Shown piece after piece: positions 28,441-36,701 of a stretch of 64,000 nucleotides of DNA; the stretch's first letter is position 1; the number at the start of each line of letters is the position of its first letter. A model generated the notes under the pieces. That model saw nothing but the letters and a program-made list of their open reading frames with translations. It did not search any database and was not told the DNA's origin. Source of the DNA: Leuconostocaceae bacterium ESL0723 (GTDB lineage Bacteria > Bacillota > Bacilli > Lactobacillales > Lactobacillaceae); NCBI GenBank assembly GCA_029392055.1, contig CP113928.1:1052501-1116500 (forward strand), written 5' to 3'. Position numbers and translations under genes: made by a program.

Positions 28441-29566
28441 AATCTTGGGAAAAATCACCGTCACCGGGTTCATAGCCCTGGCCAGGCGTTTTATCGACTA
28501 GGGGTAGCCAAATCGTGAAGACTGACCCAGAACCCAGGGCACTTTCGACGGTTAGCTGACCACCATAGGCCGTTACCAAACGCTCGGCAATACTCAGACC
28601 CAGGCCATTACCACCAGTGTGATGGTTGCGGGCCCGGTCAACCCGGTAAAAGCGGTCAAAAATCTTCTCCAAGTCTTCGGCGGCAATCCCCTCGCCAAAA
28701 TCTTGGATACCGATTTCAACCCGGGTGGCGGATTGTGACAGGGCGAAGTGAATTTCACGCCGGTCGGTAGAGTATTTTACGGCATTATCAGCCAAAATGA
28801 TTAGGATTTGTTCTAGGTGGTCACGGCGAATCCGCACCTCGGCTGGCCGCGAAAGGTCATTGTCAAAGGTTAGAATGAAGTCCGGATGCAGCATCTGAAA
28901 ATCACTAAAAATCCGTTGAACCACGGCACCGACATCCGTAATCTGGTCGCTTTTTTGTTCCGGAATTTGCTCAGCCCGGGTCAAATTTAGCATCTCGTTA
29001 ATGAGGGTTTCCATCCGCTCAACTTCGGATAAGGAAGCCTGGATGGACTCCTCTAAAACCTCGGGGTCATCCTTCCCCCAACGATTGAGCAAGCCCATGT
29101 GCCCCTTAACCACGGCGACCGGTGTCCGCAACTCATGGGAAACATCGGAAACAAACTGCTGCTGGGATCGAATTAAGTCCTGGAGACGGTCAATCATCTG
29201 ATTTAAAATCTTGGCCAGGTCAGAAAACTCGTCGTTCATGCCCATATCCTGGGCCCGCTGGTCAGTCATCGGATCTGCTTCAAAGGCGCGAATCGTGTCT
29301 TCGATGGTGTGAACCGGACGCACAATCAGCTTGATTAAAAAGAAAGTTACCAGAAAGGCTAATACTGATGCAGCCACGGCGGTTCCCAATAGCCAGGGCC
29401 AGGTCCGATCAACCTCAAAGCTGTAGTAGTGTTCCAGACCCCAGAGTAGGACGGTGGCCAGTAAAATACCGATAATAAAAAAAACCAGCATCATCCCTAA
29501 CGACAACTGCCAGTGCAGTGAAAAACGATGTGATTTTGCTGGTTTTTGATTCTGATTCTTAGCCAT
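28439..29566 (-). CDS. Sensor histidine kinase with very short external loop
   Basis: A 375-aa membrane kinase. Two transmembrane helices (about residues 19-45 and 58-80) are separated by a loop of only about a dozen residues (HYYSFEVDRTWPW), so sensing is probably in the membrane or via a partner. Then a HAMP domain, H-box FVSDVSHELRTPVAVVKGH near 140-158, N-box ILADNAVKYS near 260, and G-boxes DFGEG and GNGLGLS. The organisation resembles ArlS/CiaH-type kinases. It follows its response regulator by five bases. Confidence 0.93.
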   Translation of the reverse strand: MAKNQNQKPAKSHRFSLHWQLSLGMMLVFFIIGILLATVLLWGLEHYYSFEVDRTWPWLLGTAVAASVLAFLVTFFLIKLIVRPVHTIEDTIRAFEADPMTDQRAQDMGMNDEFSDLAKILNQMIDRLQDLIRSQQQFVSDVSHELRTPVAVVKGHMGLLNRWGKDDPEVLEESIQASLSEVERMETLINEMLNLTRAEQIPEQKSDQITDVGAVVQRIFSDFQMLHPDFILTFDNDLSRPAEVRIRRDHLEQILIILADNAVKYSTDRREIHFALSQSATRVEIGIQDFGEGIAAEDLEKIFDRFYRVDRARNHHTGGNGLGLSIAERLVTAYGGQLTVESALGSGSVFTIWLPLVDKTPGQGYEPGDGDFSQD

Positions 29567-29571
29567 GCTAA

Positions 29572-30261
29572 TTAGCTCCGCATAACGTAACCGGTTCCCC
29601 GTACGGTCTGAATATAAGAGGCCTTACTATCAGGGTCATCAATCTTATTACGTAGGTAACGAATGTAGACATCGACGACATTGGTCTCAACCTCGGAGTT
29701 AAATCCCCAAACTTCCTTGAGGAGCTGCTCGCGGGACTGGACCACGTTAATGTTTTCAACCAAGATTAGGAGCAAATCGTATTCCCGCTTGGTCAAGTTA
29801 ATGACCTGGTCACCACGCCGGGCAATCCGGTTCTCCTTCTCAATCCGCAAATCTTTGAAGTTAATAATGGCGCGGTGTTGGTCATTCGACTCGGTCTCAA
29901 TGGCAATTCGCCGTAACAAGGACCGAACCCGGGCCAGTAATTCTTCGATGGCAAAGGGCTTAACAACGTAGTCATCAGCCCCATAATCCAGGCCAGAAAC
30001 CCGGTCAATCACGGAGTCACGGGCCGTCATCATAATAATGGGGGTCTTTTTAACCTCACGTAAGCGCCGGGCAACTTCTAAACCATTTAGCTCCGGCAGC
30101 ATCAAATCCAATAAAATTACGTCGTAATCGTTTTCTAAAGCTAAATCTAAACCAGCACGGCCATTATCAACCGTTTCAACTTCGAAGCCTTCGTGCTTCA
30201 ATTCGAGGGAAACGAACTTTGCCAAGTTCTCCTCGTCTTCAATAATTAATACTTTACTCAT
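29572..30261 (-). CDS. OmpR-family response regulator (ArlR-like)
   Basis: 229 aa: receiver domain with phosphoacceptor Asp in VILLDLMLPE near residue 51, switch residues MMTAR and K in DYVVKPF near 101, then a winged-helix DNA-binding domain (LTKREYDLLLILVENINVVQSREQLL) ending RGTGYVM. It reads much like ArlR, but the regulon cannot be told from here. ATG 30261 has GAGGATAA upstream; the in-frame extension of 13 codons lacks a site. Confidence 0.95.
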   Translation of the reverse strand: MSKVLIIEDEENLAKFVSLELKHEGFEVETVDNGRAGLDLALENDYDVILLDLMLPELNGLEVARRLREVKKTPIIMMTARDSVIDRVSGLDYGADDYVVKPFAIEELLARVRSLLRRIAIETESNDQHRAIINFKDLRIEKENRIARRGDQVINLTKREYDLLLILVENINVVQSREQLLKEVWGFNSEVETNVVDVYIRYLRNKIDDPDSKASYIQTVRGTGYVMRS

Positions 30262-30358
30262 AGTTATCCTCAGTAAACAGCTCTTATTGCCAGTTGACAA
30301 TAATTAAGCAGTCTATTAACTATTATTTTAGCTTGTTTAGAATCGGATTGCAAGCAGC

Positions 30359-30901
30359 CTACTTATCGAAGAACTGGTCGAGCTTTTGCAGGCGGGGATC
30401 TAAGGCTGGCTCCTCGTCTTTTTCGGCCACTTCATAGTCATCCTGGCTGATTACCTGCCAGCCATTCCCGGTCGGATACTGGTCCTCTTCGGCTTCGGCC
30501 TGAGTTAGAACCTGGGTTGGCAAACTAGCCACTAGGTTCTCTAAAATGACCTCATCCACGTCAATGACATCATTTTCTAGGAGAAAAACGGCTTCGTTGT
30601 CTTCAAAATCTTCTAGGTGTTTTTCAGTGGTGACGTAGGTCTCGGCCAGGTCCATGTCAACTGGCAACTTTACTGGCGCCAGGGACCGTGACGATGGCAC
30701 CGTCACCTCGCCAGTCACCTGCAGGGTTAAACGGATGTCATCATTTTCAAGGGCCCGTAGTTCACCTTGCAAGTGCAACTGGCCCAGGGACAAGATAACG
30801 TCTGAAAAGCGTTGAGCCACCACCGCTTTTAAATCGATGTTTTCATCAATTACGATAGGTGTTTGCCGGTGCTTTAAAACGGCCGGTCGTGCAAATTTCA
30901 T
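30359..30901 (-). CDS. yceD: YceD/DUF177 family rRNA accumulation protein
   Basis: 180 aa. It has the DUF177 features: LQGELRALENDDIRLTLQVTGEVTVPSSRSLAPVKLPVDMDL in the first half and an acidic second half with VDVDEVILENLVASLPT. The family supports 23S rRNA accumulation and is normally followed by rpmF (ribosomal protein L32); here no rpmF follows. ATG 30901 has AAAGGAG upstream. It overlaps the 3' end of tmcAL by four bases, so the two are translationally coupled. Confidence 0.9.
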   Translation of the reverse strand: MKFARPAVLKHRQTPIVIDENIDLKAVVAQRFSDVILSLGQLHLQGELRALENDDIRLTLQVTGEVTVPSSRSLAPVKLPVDMDLAETYVTTEKHLEDFEDNEAVFLLENDVIDVDEVILENLVASLPTQVLTQAEAEEDQYPTGNGWQVISQDDYEVAEKDEEPALDPRLQKLDQFFDK

Positions 30902-32085
30902 AGGTTCTCCTTTCCTGGTTCCCAGTGAATCGGCCGGCGACCGACGTCTTGGACTGGCGCTGGTTGGTCGGCTAATAACTGCCAAACCTGACCAGCCTTA
31001 TAGTCCAGCCGCAGGTTCGCCTTGGCCAATCCTAGGTCCACCCGGTTAATTAGGGGCAAGGTTACGGTTTTCTTGATTTGATTTAGATAGGCCTGACCGG
31101 CATCTGAAAAGCCTAAGACCCGCAGATAAGGGTCGGCCATGGCGGCCTGCATCTGATCAACTTTAATGTTTAAGAGGGTATAAAGCAGGGTTCGTTGGAT
31201 TCTAGCAAAGGTGTACCGCTTTGATTTTACCGACTTAATGAAGCTCTGATAACCCTGGGGGCCATCCTTGGCAGCGGCGGTGTTCACCAGCCGGTACTCC
31301 ATCCCCTCGGCCATTTGATAGACCTGGCCTAACTGGCCGACCGTGTCAGTTAGCAGGCGGTACTGCAAAAGGGGCCAAAAGCGCTTTTCAAAGCCCAAGG
31401 TGGTCGGTTTCTCGGTCAGAGTCGCCATTGTGCTAGCCGGCACAACTGGGGCAACCTTATCGAACTTACCCTTGTGGAGGGCCAACCGGATGGAAGAAGC
31501 CGAAGCAATCGCCCCATCGGCTGGAATAGCCTGATCATGGTAAGCCGCTGTTTTACGGGCAATCGGTCGTAAAGTAATCGGCAGGTCCAACTGGTGAACA
31601 GCCATGGCATAGCCAAAGGCCAAAATATCATTGGGGTCACTCAACTCAAAGCCAGTGGCGGCCTCCAAGGATTGGGCATAAGCACTAGCAAAGGTCTGAC
31701 GTCGGTCACTAAAGTTGTTACCCGAGGTGACACTTGGTGCCTGTTTCGCCAGGTCCAAGAAGTCAACCTCGGGGTGTTCACTGCCAAAAACCAGGTCGGT
31801 GACCCCGAGGGCATTCAAAAGACGCAAGGCCCCCTGGGCAAAGATATGGCTGGGTTGGACAGCGTAAAAAACTGGCAATTCAATTACCAAATCAGCGCCA
31901 GCAGCCAGGGCCAGTTCCGCCCGCTGCCACTTATCCAAGAGGGCGGGTTCTCCCCGCTGAACGAAGTTTCCTGACATGACCACGACGACCACATCAGCCC
32001 CAGTTAGCGCCCGGGCCTGTTCTAAGTGGTAACGGTGCCCATTGTGGAGGGGGTTATATTCAGCAACAACACCAACTGCGCGCAT
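30898..32085 (-). CDS. tmcAL: tRNA(Met) cytidine acetate ligase TmcAL
   Basis: Uses ATP and acetate to make N4-acetylcytidine in elongator tRNA-Met. It is 395 aa with a nucleotidyltransferase-like core: VVAEYNPLHNGHRYHLEQAR at residues 5-24, VVMSGNFVQRGEPALLDKW near 35-53, and DLVIELPVFYAVQPSHIFAQGA near 65-86. The ATG lies two bases after the methyltransferase stop. This is the end of the yqe ribosome-assembly run. Confidence 0.94.
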   Translation of the reverse strand: MRAVGVVAEYNPLHNGHRYHLEQARALTGADVVVVVMSGNFVQRGEPALLDKWQRAELALAAGADLVIELPVFYAVQPSHIFAQGALRLLNALGVTDLVFGSEHPEVDFLDLAKQAPSVTSGNNFSDRRQTFASAYAQSLEAATGFELSDPNDILAFGYAMAVHQLDLPITLRPIARKTAAYHDQAIPADGAIASASSIRLALHKGKFDKVAPVVPASTMATLTEKPTTLGFEKRFWPLLQYRLLTDTVGQLGQVYQMAEGMEYRLVNTAAAKDGPQGYQSFIKSVKSKRYTFARIQRTLLYTLLNIKVDQMQAAMADPYLRVLGFSDAGQAYLNQIKKTVTLPLINRVDLGLAKANLRLDYKAGQVWQLLADQPAPVQDVGRRPIHWEPGKENL

Positions 32086-32087
32086 CC

Positions 32088-32849
32088 TTACTCCTTAACT
32101 TTTTTAGCCTGGAAAAACCAGCGCTCGGTCTCAGGTCCCACTTCGGCCTGACCAAAATCAGCCCAAACCGCTACTTCGCCAAAGCCAGCCTGCTTCAAGA
32201 GCCGCTGGTAAACCTCCAGGGAATAGGTTTGCTCGTGGTGAACCTCCCGCAGGAGGGCAAAGGCATCCCGGGACTCATCATAGTTGAAAAATTTCAAATC
32301 GTGGTCAACACTGTCAGCTTCCTCGCCTGGGAAAGCCGTCCACATAAAGATATGGTCCGGGTCATCATCATTATTGTAATAGTACTGGTCATAGCCAACA
32401 TTGACCTGGTAGGGCGTAATCACGTCAAAGAGAAAACGGCCGCCATCATCTAGGTGCTCATACACCTGAGCCAGGGTCGCCGCCAAATCTTTCTCGGTCG
32501 GCAGGTAGTTTAAGGTGTCCACCGTACTAACAATCAGGGGATATTTTTGATCCCAGGCAGAAAAGTCGCGCATATCCCCTTCTAGGATTTGAACTGAGAC
32601 ACCAGCTTGGCTGGCCCGCCGGTCAGCTAGGGTCAGCATGGCAGCCGACTGGTCTAAAATGGTCACCTGGTAACCGACTTGGGCCAGTAAAACTGCCAGA
32701 CGGCCGTTACCACCCCCAATATCAAGGACTGCTTCTGGTTTGGTGCGGTCCTGGATGAAGCTCAGCCACTCCTGATAAACCTGGTTATCAAAGAGCTGAT
32801 CATATAAATCAGCAAAGGTTGTGTAATTTTGGTTAGGTTGGCTGGCCAC
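32088..32849 (-). CDS. yqeM: Class I SAM methyltransferase (YqeM-like)
   Basis: 253 aa. Rossmann methyltransferase motifs: motif I LDIGGGNGRLAVLLAQ near residue 43, VTILDQSAAML, motif for the acidic loop LEGDMRDF near 92, and VSTVDTLNYLP near 108. It opens YTTFADLYDQLFDNQVYQEW as YqeM proteins do. The target is unknown; conserved linkage to rsfS and yqeK suggests a ribosome or RNA role. 16 bases separate it from rsfS. Confidence 0.88.
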   Translation of the reverse strand: MASQPNQNYTTFADLYDQLFDNQVYQEWLSFIQDRTKPEAVLDIGGGNGRLAVLLAQVGYQVTILDQSAAMLTLADRRASQAGVSVQILEGDMRDFSAWDQKYPLIVSTVDTLNYLPTEKDLAATLAQVYEHLDDGGRFLFDVITPYQVNVGYDQYYYNNDDDPDHIFMWTAFPGEEADSVDHDLKFFNYDESRDAFALLREVHHEQTYSLEVYQRLLKQAGFGEVAVWADFGQAEVGPETERWFFQAKKVKE

Positions 32850-32865
32850 GTTTTTCTCCTAGGGT

Positions 32866-33234
32866 TTAGTCAGCGACCAAGAGGTCTGAGAGGTCCACTG
32901 GTTCAGCGTCATACCACAGCCGTTCAATGTGGTAGAAGTCACGGTGTTCCGTATCAAAAATGTGTACAATCACATCCCCGAGGTCCATCAGGACCCATTG
33001 GGCAGCATCCATACCTTCGATGGCCCGTACTTGGCCACCAGCCGCTTCAATCTGATCCTTCACTTCGCGCACGATGGCCTGGACCTGCCGGCCCGAAGCA
33101 GCATCGGCGATTACAAAGTAATCGGCCACCAAAGAAACGGAAGTCATATCCAAGGCATCGATTTGGTTAGCTTTCTTGCTATCAATGGCCTTTACGGCTA
33201 CGTCCAAAGTATCTTTTGCTGAAAGTGTTGTCAT
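32866..33234 (-). CDS. rsfS: Ribosomal silencing factor RsfS
   Basis: Binds ribosomal protein L14 and keeps 30S and 50S subunits apart when nutrients are low. It is 122 aa with the family core DYFVIADAASGRQVQAIVREVKD (about residues 38-60), IEGMDAAQWVLMDLGDVIVHIF (about 72-93) and the end motif FYHIERLWYDAE. It sits between yqeK and yqeM in the conserved cluster. Confidence 0.96.
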   Translation of the reverse strand: MTTLSAKDTLDVAVKAIDSKKANQIDALDMTSVSLVADYFVIADAASGRQVQAIVREVKDQIEAAGGQVRAIEGMDAAQWVLMDLGDVIVHIFDTEHRDFYHIERLWYDAEPVDLSDLLVAD

Positions 33235-33270
33235 TTATACTCCTTTATCATCCTGCTCAGTGCATTTAAA

Positions 33271-33855
33271 TTAATGCTGAGTTTGTCTAATCCAGTAGTT
33301 ATAGGCGAGAAACGAGGCCGGGTAAACCGGGCGGCCACCCTCGACCAGGTAGGCCACGGTGTGCTGTAACTGGTAGGTCACACCCAGGTCTAAGTTTTGC
33401 TCGGTTAGCTTCCGGGCCTCATCCACGCCCGGAAAATCACGGCCGGGCTCAATGTAGTCGGCCGTGAAGATAATTTTTGACAGGGTCGACATCGATGCGC
33501 CGGCCCCAGTGGTGTGGTCACGGACGGCTTGGAGAATACCGGGGTCGGTAATCCCCAGCTCATCATGAATCATTTCCGCCCCGACCACGCCGTGCCAGAT
33601 GGCGTTGTTCCAGTTCAAGAGGTCAGGGTCAAGGTGCTTAGCCTTAATGACCTGGATAAAATCCTGATCAGGCCGTTGCTTGGCATAGTCGTGCACCAGG
33701 CCGGCCACCGCCGCCTGTTCGGGGTCAACCCCGTTTTGCTCGGCCAGTGCTTTGGCCGTTTGGCTAACCCGTAGGCAGTGCTGGTAACGATCCGGCGTTA
33801 AGGCCTGGGCAACTTTTTCCTTAAGTTGTTCAAAGGTTCCTGAATAATACTTCAT
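33271..33855 (-). CDS. yqeK: YqeK family HD hydrolase
   Basis: 194 aa HD-domain protein. YqeK enzymes hydrolyse diadenosine tetraphosphate symmetrically. Metal-binding residues: His in YQHCLRVSQTAKALAEQ near 28, HDYAKQRP near 54, WHGVVGAEM near 88, and RDHTTGAG near 110, then FTADYIEPGR. ATG 33855 has GGAGG five bases upstream. In most Firmicutes nadD stands directly before yqeK; here yhbY does, with 24 bases between. Confidence 0.93.
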   Translation of the reverse strand: MKYYSGTFEQLKEKVAQALTPDRYQHCLRVSQTAKALAEQNGVDPEQAAVAGLVHDYAKQRPDQDFIQVIKAKHLDPDLLNWNNAIWHGVVGAEMIHDELGITDPGILQAVRDHTTGAGASMSTLSKIIFTADYIEPGRDFPGVDEARKLTEQNLDLGVTYQLQHTVAYLVEGGRPVYPASFLAYNYWIRQTQH

Positions 33856-33879
33856 CAATACCTCCAAAACATGGGTTAC

Positions 33880-34194
33880 TTACATTTGGTCAACCAGGGG
33901 CGAAATCCGAGCGTACTTCTCTTCGACCGCTGGCAGGTATAAGACCGCCGTCCGGCCAATGGTTTGGACGACCGTGATGGCTGAATGATCTTCGATAAAA
34001 TCCGCCAGGTCCTCCACTGATAAATCGGCGCCCTGCTGTAGGTTGACCTTAATCAACTCCCGTTTGGCAATGGCCATAATGACTTCGTCTAGCCAAGTTT
34101 GGTTCACCCCGTTCTTCCCAATCGAAAAAATGGGGCTTAACGGATGCGCGGTAGAACGTAAGTAGCGTTTTTGTTTACTTGATAAATGCTGCAT
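33880..34194 (-). CDS. yhbY: YhbY family RNA-binding protein
   Basis: 104-aa CRM-domain protein associated with pre-50S ribosomes. It has the CRM signature LSSKQKRYLRSTAHPLSPIF then SIGKNGVN (GxxG loop near residue 29) and ELIKVNLQQ. The ATG overlaps the yqeH stop (TAATG), so translation is coupled. I chose this start over an in-frame one 16 codons upstream, which lies inside yqeH and has no ribosome site. Confidence 0.94.
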   Translation of the reverse strand: MQHLSSKQKRYLRSTAHPLSPIFSIGKNGVNQTWLDEVIMAIAKRELIKVNLQQGADLSVEDLADFIEDHSAITVVQTIGRTAVLYLPAVEEKYARISPLVDQM

Positions 34195-35339
34195 TAGATC
34201 ATCGCCTTTCTTAAGGTTACTGAAACGCCCTTGGGGGCCCAAGCTGCCACGGACAAACCAGCTGGCAAGGTAATCCAGCCCAGCCCGGCATAAACCAGGT
34301 CTGACTTTTGATTGGTTTTAAATTCGTGACGAACCAGGGCTTCCCCATCCTGAGGCGCCGGGGCCAAAAGGCCCCCGGCGTGCTGGCCGTAAAAGGCATC
34401 CGCCCCGGCCAGTTTGGTACGGTGGAGCTTTAAATTATTTTCAAAGTAGGCGGTCACCGCCGTTTTGTCACCATTCAGGTAGTCAAAACGAGCCAGACCA
34501 CCAATAAAGAGGGTTTGGCCGGCATTGAGCTGGTAGGTCCGTGGTTTAATTTCATTACGGGGCAGGGTGTACTTCAAATCCTGGTCCTCAATGTGGTGCT
34601 GTATTTGGTCACGCTTAATAATGCCCGGCGTATCAATTAACTGCCGGCCATCATCGAGGGGAATCTCAATCCGATCCAGGGTTGTTCCTGGGAAACGAGA
34701 GGTCGTAATCAACTCTTGAACCCCAGTTTTAGACTTAATAATCTGATTGATTAGGGTCGACTTACCAACGTTAGTCGTACCGACCACATAAACGTCCTGG
34801 CCGTGCCGCTCCTGATCAATTTCGTTTAACAAGGCATCCAGGTTGTGAGGATGGGCAGCCGAGGTCAGAAAAATATCGACTGGTCGCAGACCCTGCTCAC
34901 GTAAAATGCCGGCCAGCCACTGCTTCAACCGTCCTTGATTGGTGGACTTAGGCAGGAGGTCCAATTTGTTCCCTACCACTAAGATGGGATTGTGAGGGCC
35001 GACAAAGCGAGCTAAGCCGGCAATTTGGGAACCACTAACATCAAATAGGTCGACAACATAGACAATCAAAGCCCGCGTGGTTGAAATTTGATGCAATAAC
35101 CGGGCAAAGTCATCATCACTGAGCTCAACCGGCTGGATTTCATTATAGTGGCGCAGACGGAAACAGCGCTGACAAAGCAGCTGATCAGTTCCCTCAGCGA
35201 GGGCCTTTTTCAAAGCACCCTTGGGCAGGTAGCCGGAATGATTCGGGTCTGTGACTTGCATTTGGGCCCCGCAGCCCACGCAGTAAAGTCCCTCAGCTAA
35301 GGTTGCTTGCATTTGTTCATCAGTGATTGGTGTGCTCAC
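34194..35339 (-). CDS. yqeH: Ribosome biogenesis GTPase YqeH
   Basis: Circularly permuted GTPase needed for 30S assembly; 381 aa. An N-terminal zinc finger has CVGC near 19 and CQRC near 56. The G motifs come in permuted order: G4 NKLD near 127, G5 TSAA near 160, then G1 GTTNVGKST near 187 and G3 DTPG near 235. It overlaps yqeG by 20 bases at its start and yhbY by one at its end, so the three are translated together. Confidence 0.96.
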   Translation of the reverse strand: MSTPITDEQMQATLAEGLYCVGCGAQMQVTDPNHSGYLPKGALKKALAEGTDQLLCQRCFRLRHYNEIQPVELSDDDFARLLHQISTTRALIVYVVDLFDVSGSQIAGLARFVGPHNPILVVGNKLDLLPKSTNQGRLKQWLAGILREQGLRPVDIFLTSAAHPHNLDALLNEIDQERHGQDVYVVGTTNVGKSTLINQIIKSKTGVQELITTSRFPGTTLDRIEIPLDDGRQLIDTPGIIKRDQIQHHIEDQDLKYTLPRNEIKPRTYQLNAGQTLFIGGLARFDYLNGDKTAVTAYFENNLKLHRTKLAGADAFYGQHAGGLLAPAPQDGEALVRHEFKTNQKSDLVYAGLGWITLPAGLSVAAWAPKGVSVTLRKAMI

Positions 35340-35865
35340 GCAGTGATTTCTCCCATTTCAAATTTGGATGTTCTTTAAAAATAACTTTTTTGGCCTGCTT
35401 TTCGATGCGCCGGTTTAACCAACTTTGCCACATGTCAGACTCAATCAGCGGCTTAACCAAGACACTGCGCACCCCGGCCAGGTGGGCGGCCCAAACATCG
35501 GTTAAGAGTTGGTCGCCAACCATGATGACCTCGTGGGGATTGAGGTGGTGTTTTTTTAACACATAGTCAATTCCCCGTGGTAAGGGCTTTAGCGACCAGG
35601 CCACATAGTCGACCTGGAGGGGGGCCACCGCCTTGGCGACGCGCTTATTGGTGTTATTAGAAATGACCACCAATTCAATGCCACCCTGACGCAATTCGGC
35701 CAGCCATTGTCGTAGTTCAGGGGTCCCTTCCGGGTTATTCCAGGCCAGGAGGGTATTATCCAGATCGGTTAAGACCGTGGTAATCCCATGGGCCTTTAGC
35801 TCAGGCACACTGAGGTCATAAATTGATTGAACCATGTAGGTTGGCGTCAAAAATTCTAAAGGCAT
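35320..35865 (-). CDS. yqeG: HAD phosphatase YqeG
   Basis: HAD-family phosphatase of subfamily IIIA, 181 aa. Motif I is DLDNTLLAWN near residues 33-42; motif II VVISNNT near 68; motif III K in SLKPLPRG near 91; motif IV GDQLLTDVWAAH near 116. It is the first gene of the yqeG-yqeH-yhbY-yqeK-rsfS run, overlapping yqeH by 20 bases. Function is thought to relate to ribosome assembly, by linkage only. Confidence 0.93.
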   Translation of the reverse strand: MPLEFLTPTYMVQSIYDLSVPELKAHGITTVLTDLDNTLLAWNNPEGTPELRQWLAELRQGGIELVVISNNTNKRVAKAVAPLQVDYVAWSLKPLPRGIDYVLKKHHLNPHEVIMVGDQLLTDVWAAHLAGVRSVLVKPLIESDMWQSWLNRRIEKQAKKVIFKEHPNLKWEKSLREHTNH

Positions 35866-35931
35866 AATTCCTGTCCTAATTCATACTTCCTTACCCCATA
35901 TTATACACGAAAGGCATCGTTCCCAAGGCAA

Positions 35932-35957
35932 CAAAAAAAGCCCCGAAAAGGGCGTTT
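35932..35957 (-). terminator. Terminator of the lysozyme-like gene
   Basis: GCCC-TTTTCG-GGGC then seven T on the minus strand, 20 bases after the gene's stop. Confidence 0.8.
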
Positions 35958-35976
35958 TATGTAAGTATATTTTGGT

Positions 35977-36588
35977 TTAGTACCAACCGTTTGACTGGAA
36001 ATGGCTGATAGCATTACCAACTGAACCATAACGGTCAGCGATGTAACTTTGCATGGCTTGCAACTGAACGTCGTAGTTACCAACGTAGTCTTGACCACCG
36101 GCGTACTGAGCATAGGCTGACTGTGAAAGTTGACCAATACCGTAGAAGCCACCGTTAGTAGCGTTGACGTTTCCGCCACTTTCCTGGTTAATCAACCACT
36201 GGATATCACCACTGGCAGTGGTCGTCCGCACTGGTGTTGAAACCTGTTGAACTTGAACAGTGGCTGCCTGTGAAGAACTTGAGTCGCTTGACTGGCTAGC
36301 ACTTGAGCTTGAATCAGCAGAACTCTGTGCATCGGCCTGACTGCTATCATCGGCACTAGCATCAGTAGCAGGCGTTGTAGCTGAGAGCTGCATTGCCTTA
36401 ACATTATTAACAGATGACACGGCTGACTTTACGTCGCTGGCACTAACATTGGTGCTCAACTTCGCAACCTTATCGGTCGTCGCCGTTGCCTTTTTAGAAT
36501 TATTTAATTGTGAATTAGTAGCGCTGACTGCCAAACCGGCAACTGCCACGCTGGTAAGTAAAATTTTATTTAACATCATGACTAACAT
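35977..36588 (-). CDS. Secreted lysozyme-like wall protein (Apf/IsaA type)
   Basis: A 203-aa exported protein. A signal peptide spans about residues 1-24 (LNKILLTSVAVAGLAVSA). Then a low-complexity Ser/Asp/Ala linker (about 85-115) and a C-terminal lysozyme-like domain: WLINQESGGNVNATNGGFYG with catalytic-type Glu, IGQLSQSAYAQYA, and YGSVGNAISHFQSNGWY at the end. Such domains are found in aggregation-promoting and IsaA-type transglycosylases that remodel peptidoglycan. No anchor is seen, so it is released or wall-associated. The start has no clear Shine-Dalgarno site; ATGs at residues 1, 4 and 5 are possible. A WalR-type box lies upstream. Confidence 0.88.
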   Translation of the reverse strand: MLVMMLNKILLTSVAVAGLAVSATNSQLNNSKKATATTDKVAKLSTNVSASDVKSAVSSVNNVKAMQLSATTPATDASADDSSQADAQSSADSSSSASQSSDSSSSQAATVQVQQVSTPVRTTTASGDIQWLINQESGGNVNATNGGFYGIGQLSQSAYAQYAGGQDYVGNYDVQLQAMQSYIADRYGSVGNAISHFQSNGWY

Positions 36589-36602
36589 TTTGGCGTATTT
36601 AT

Positions 36603-36619
36603 ATTACAAATATATTACA
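36603..36619 (-). promoter_or_regulatory. Candidate WalR (YycF) box
   Basis: On the minus strand, TGTAAT-N5-TGTAAT, which matches the WalR direct-repeat consensus TGTWAH-N5-TGTWAH. A third hexamer TGTAAC lies four bases further upstream at 36624-36629. It is 15 bases before the first ATG of the lysozyme-like gene, at the likely -10 region. Confidence 0.65.
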
Positions 36620-36701
36620 CAGTGTTACAAAATGATAACATGAGATTAAATAATATACTTTTACTATTTAAAAGTATTGTAAATAGCCTATTTTACAAAG
36701 C

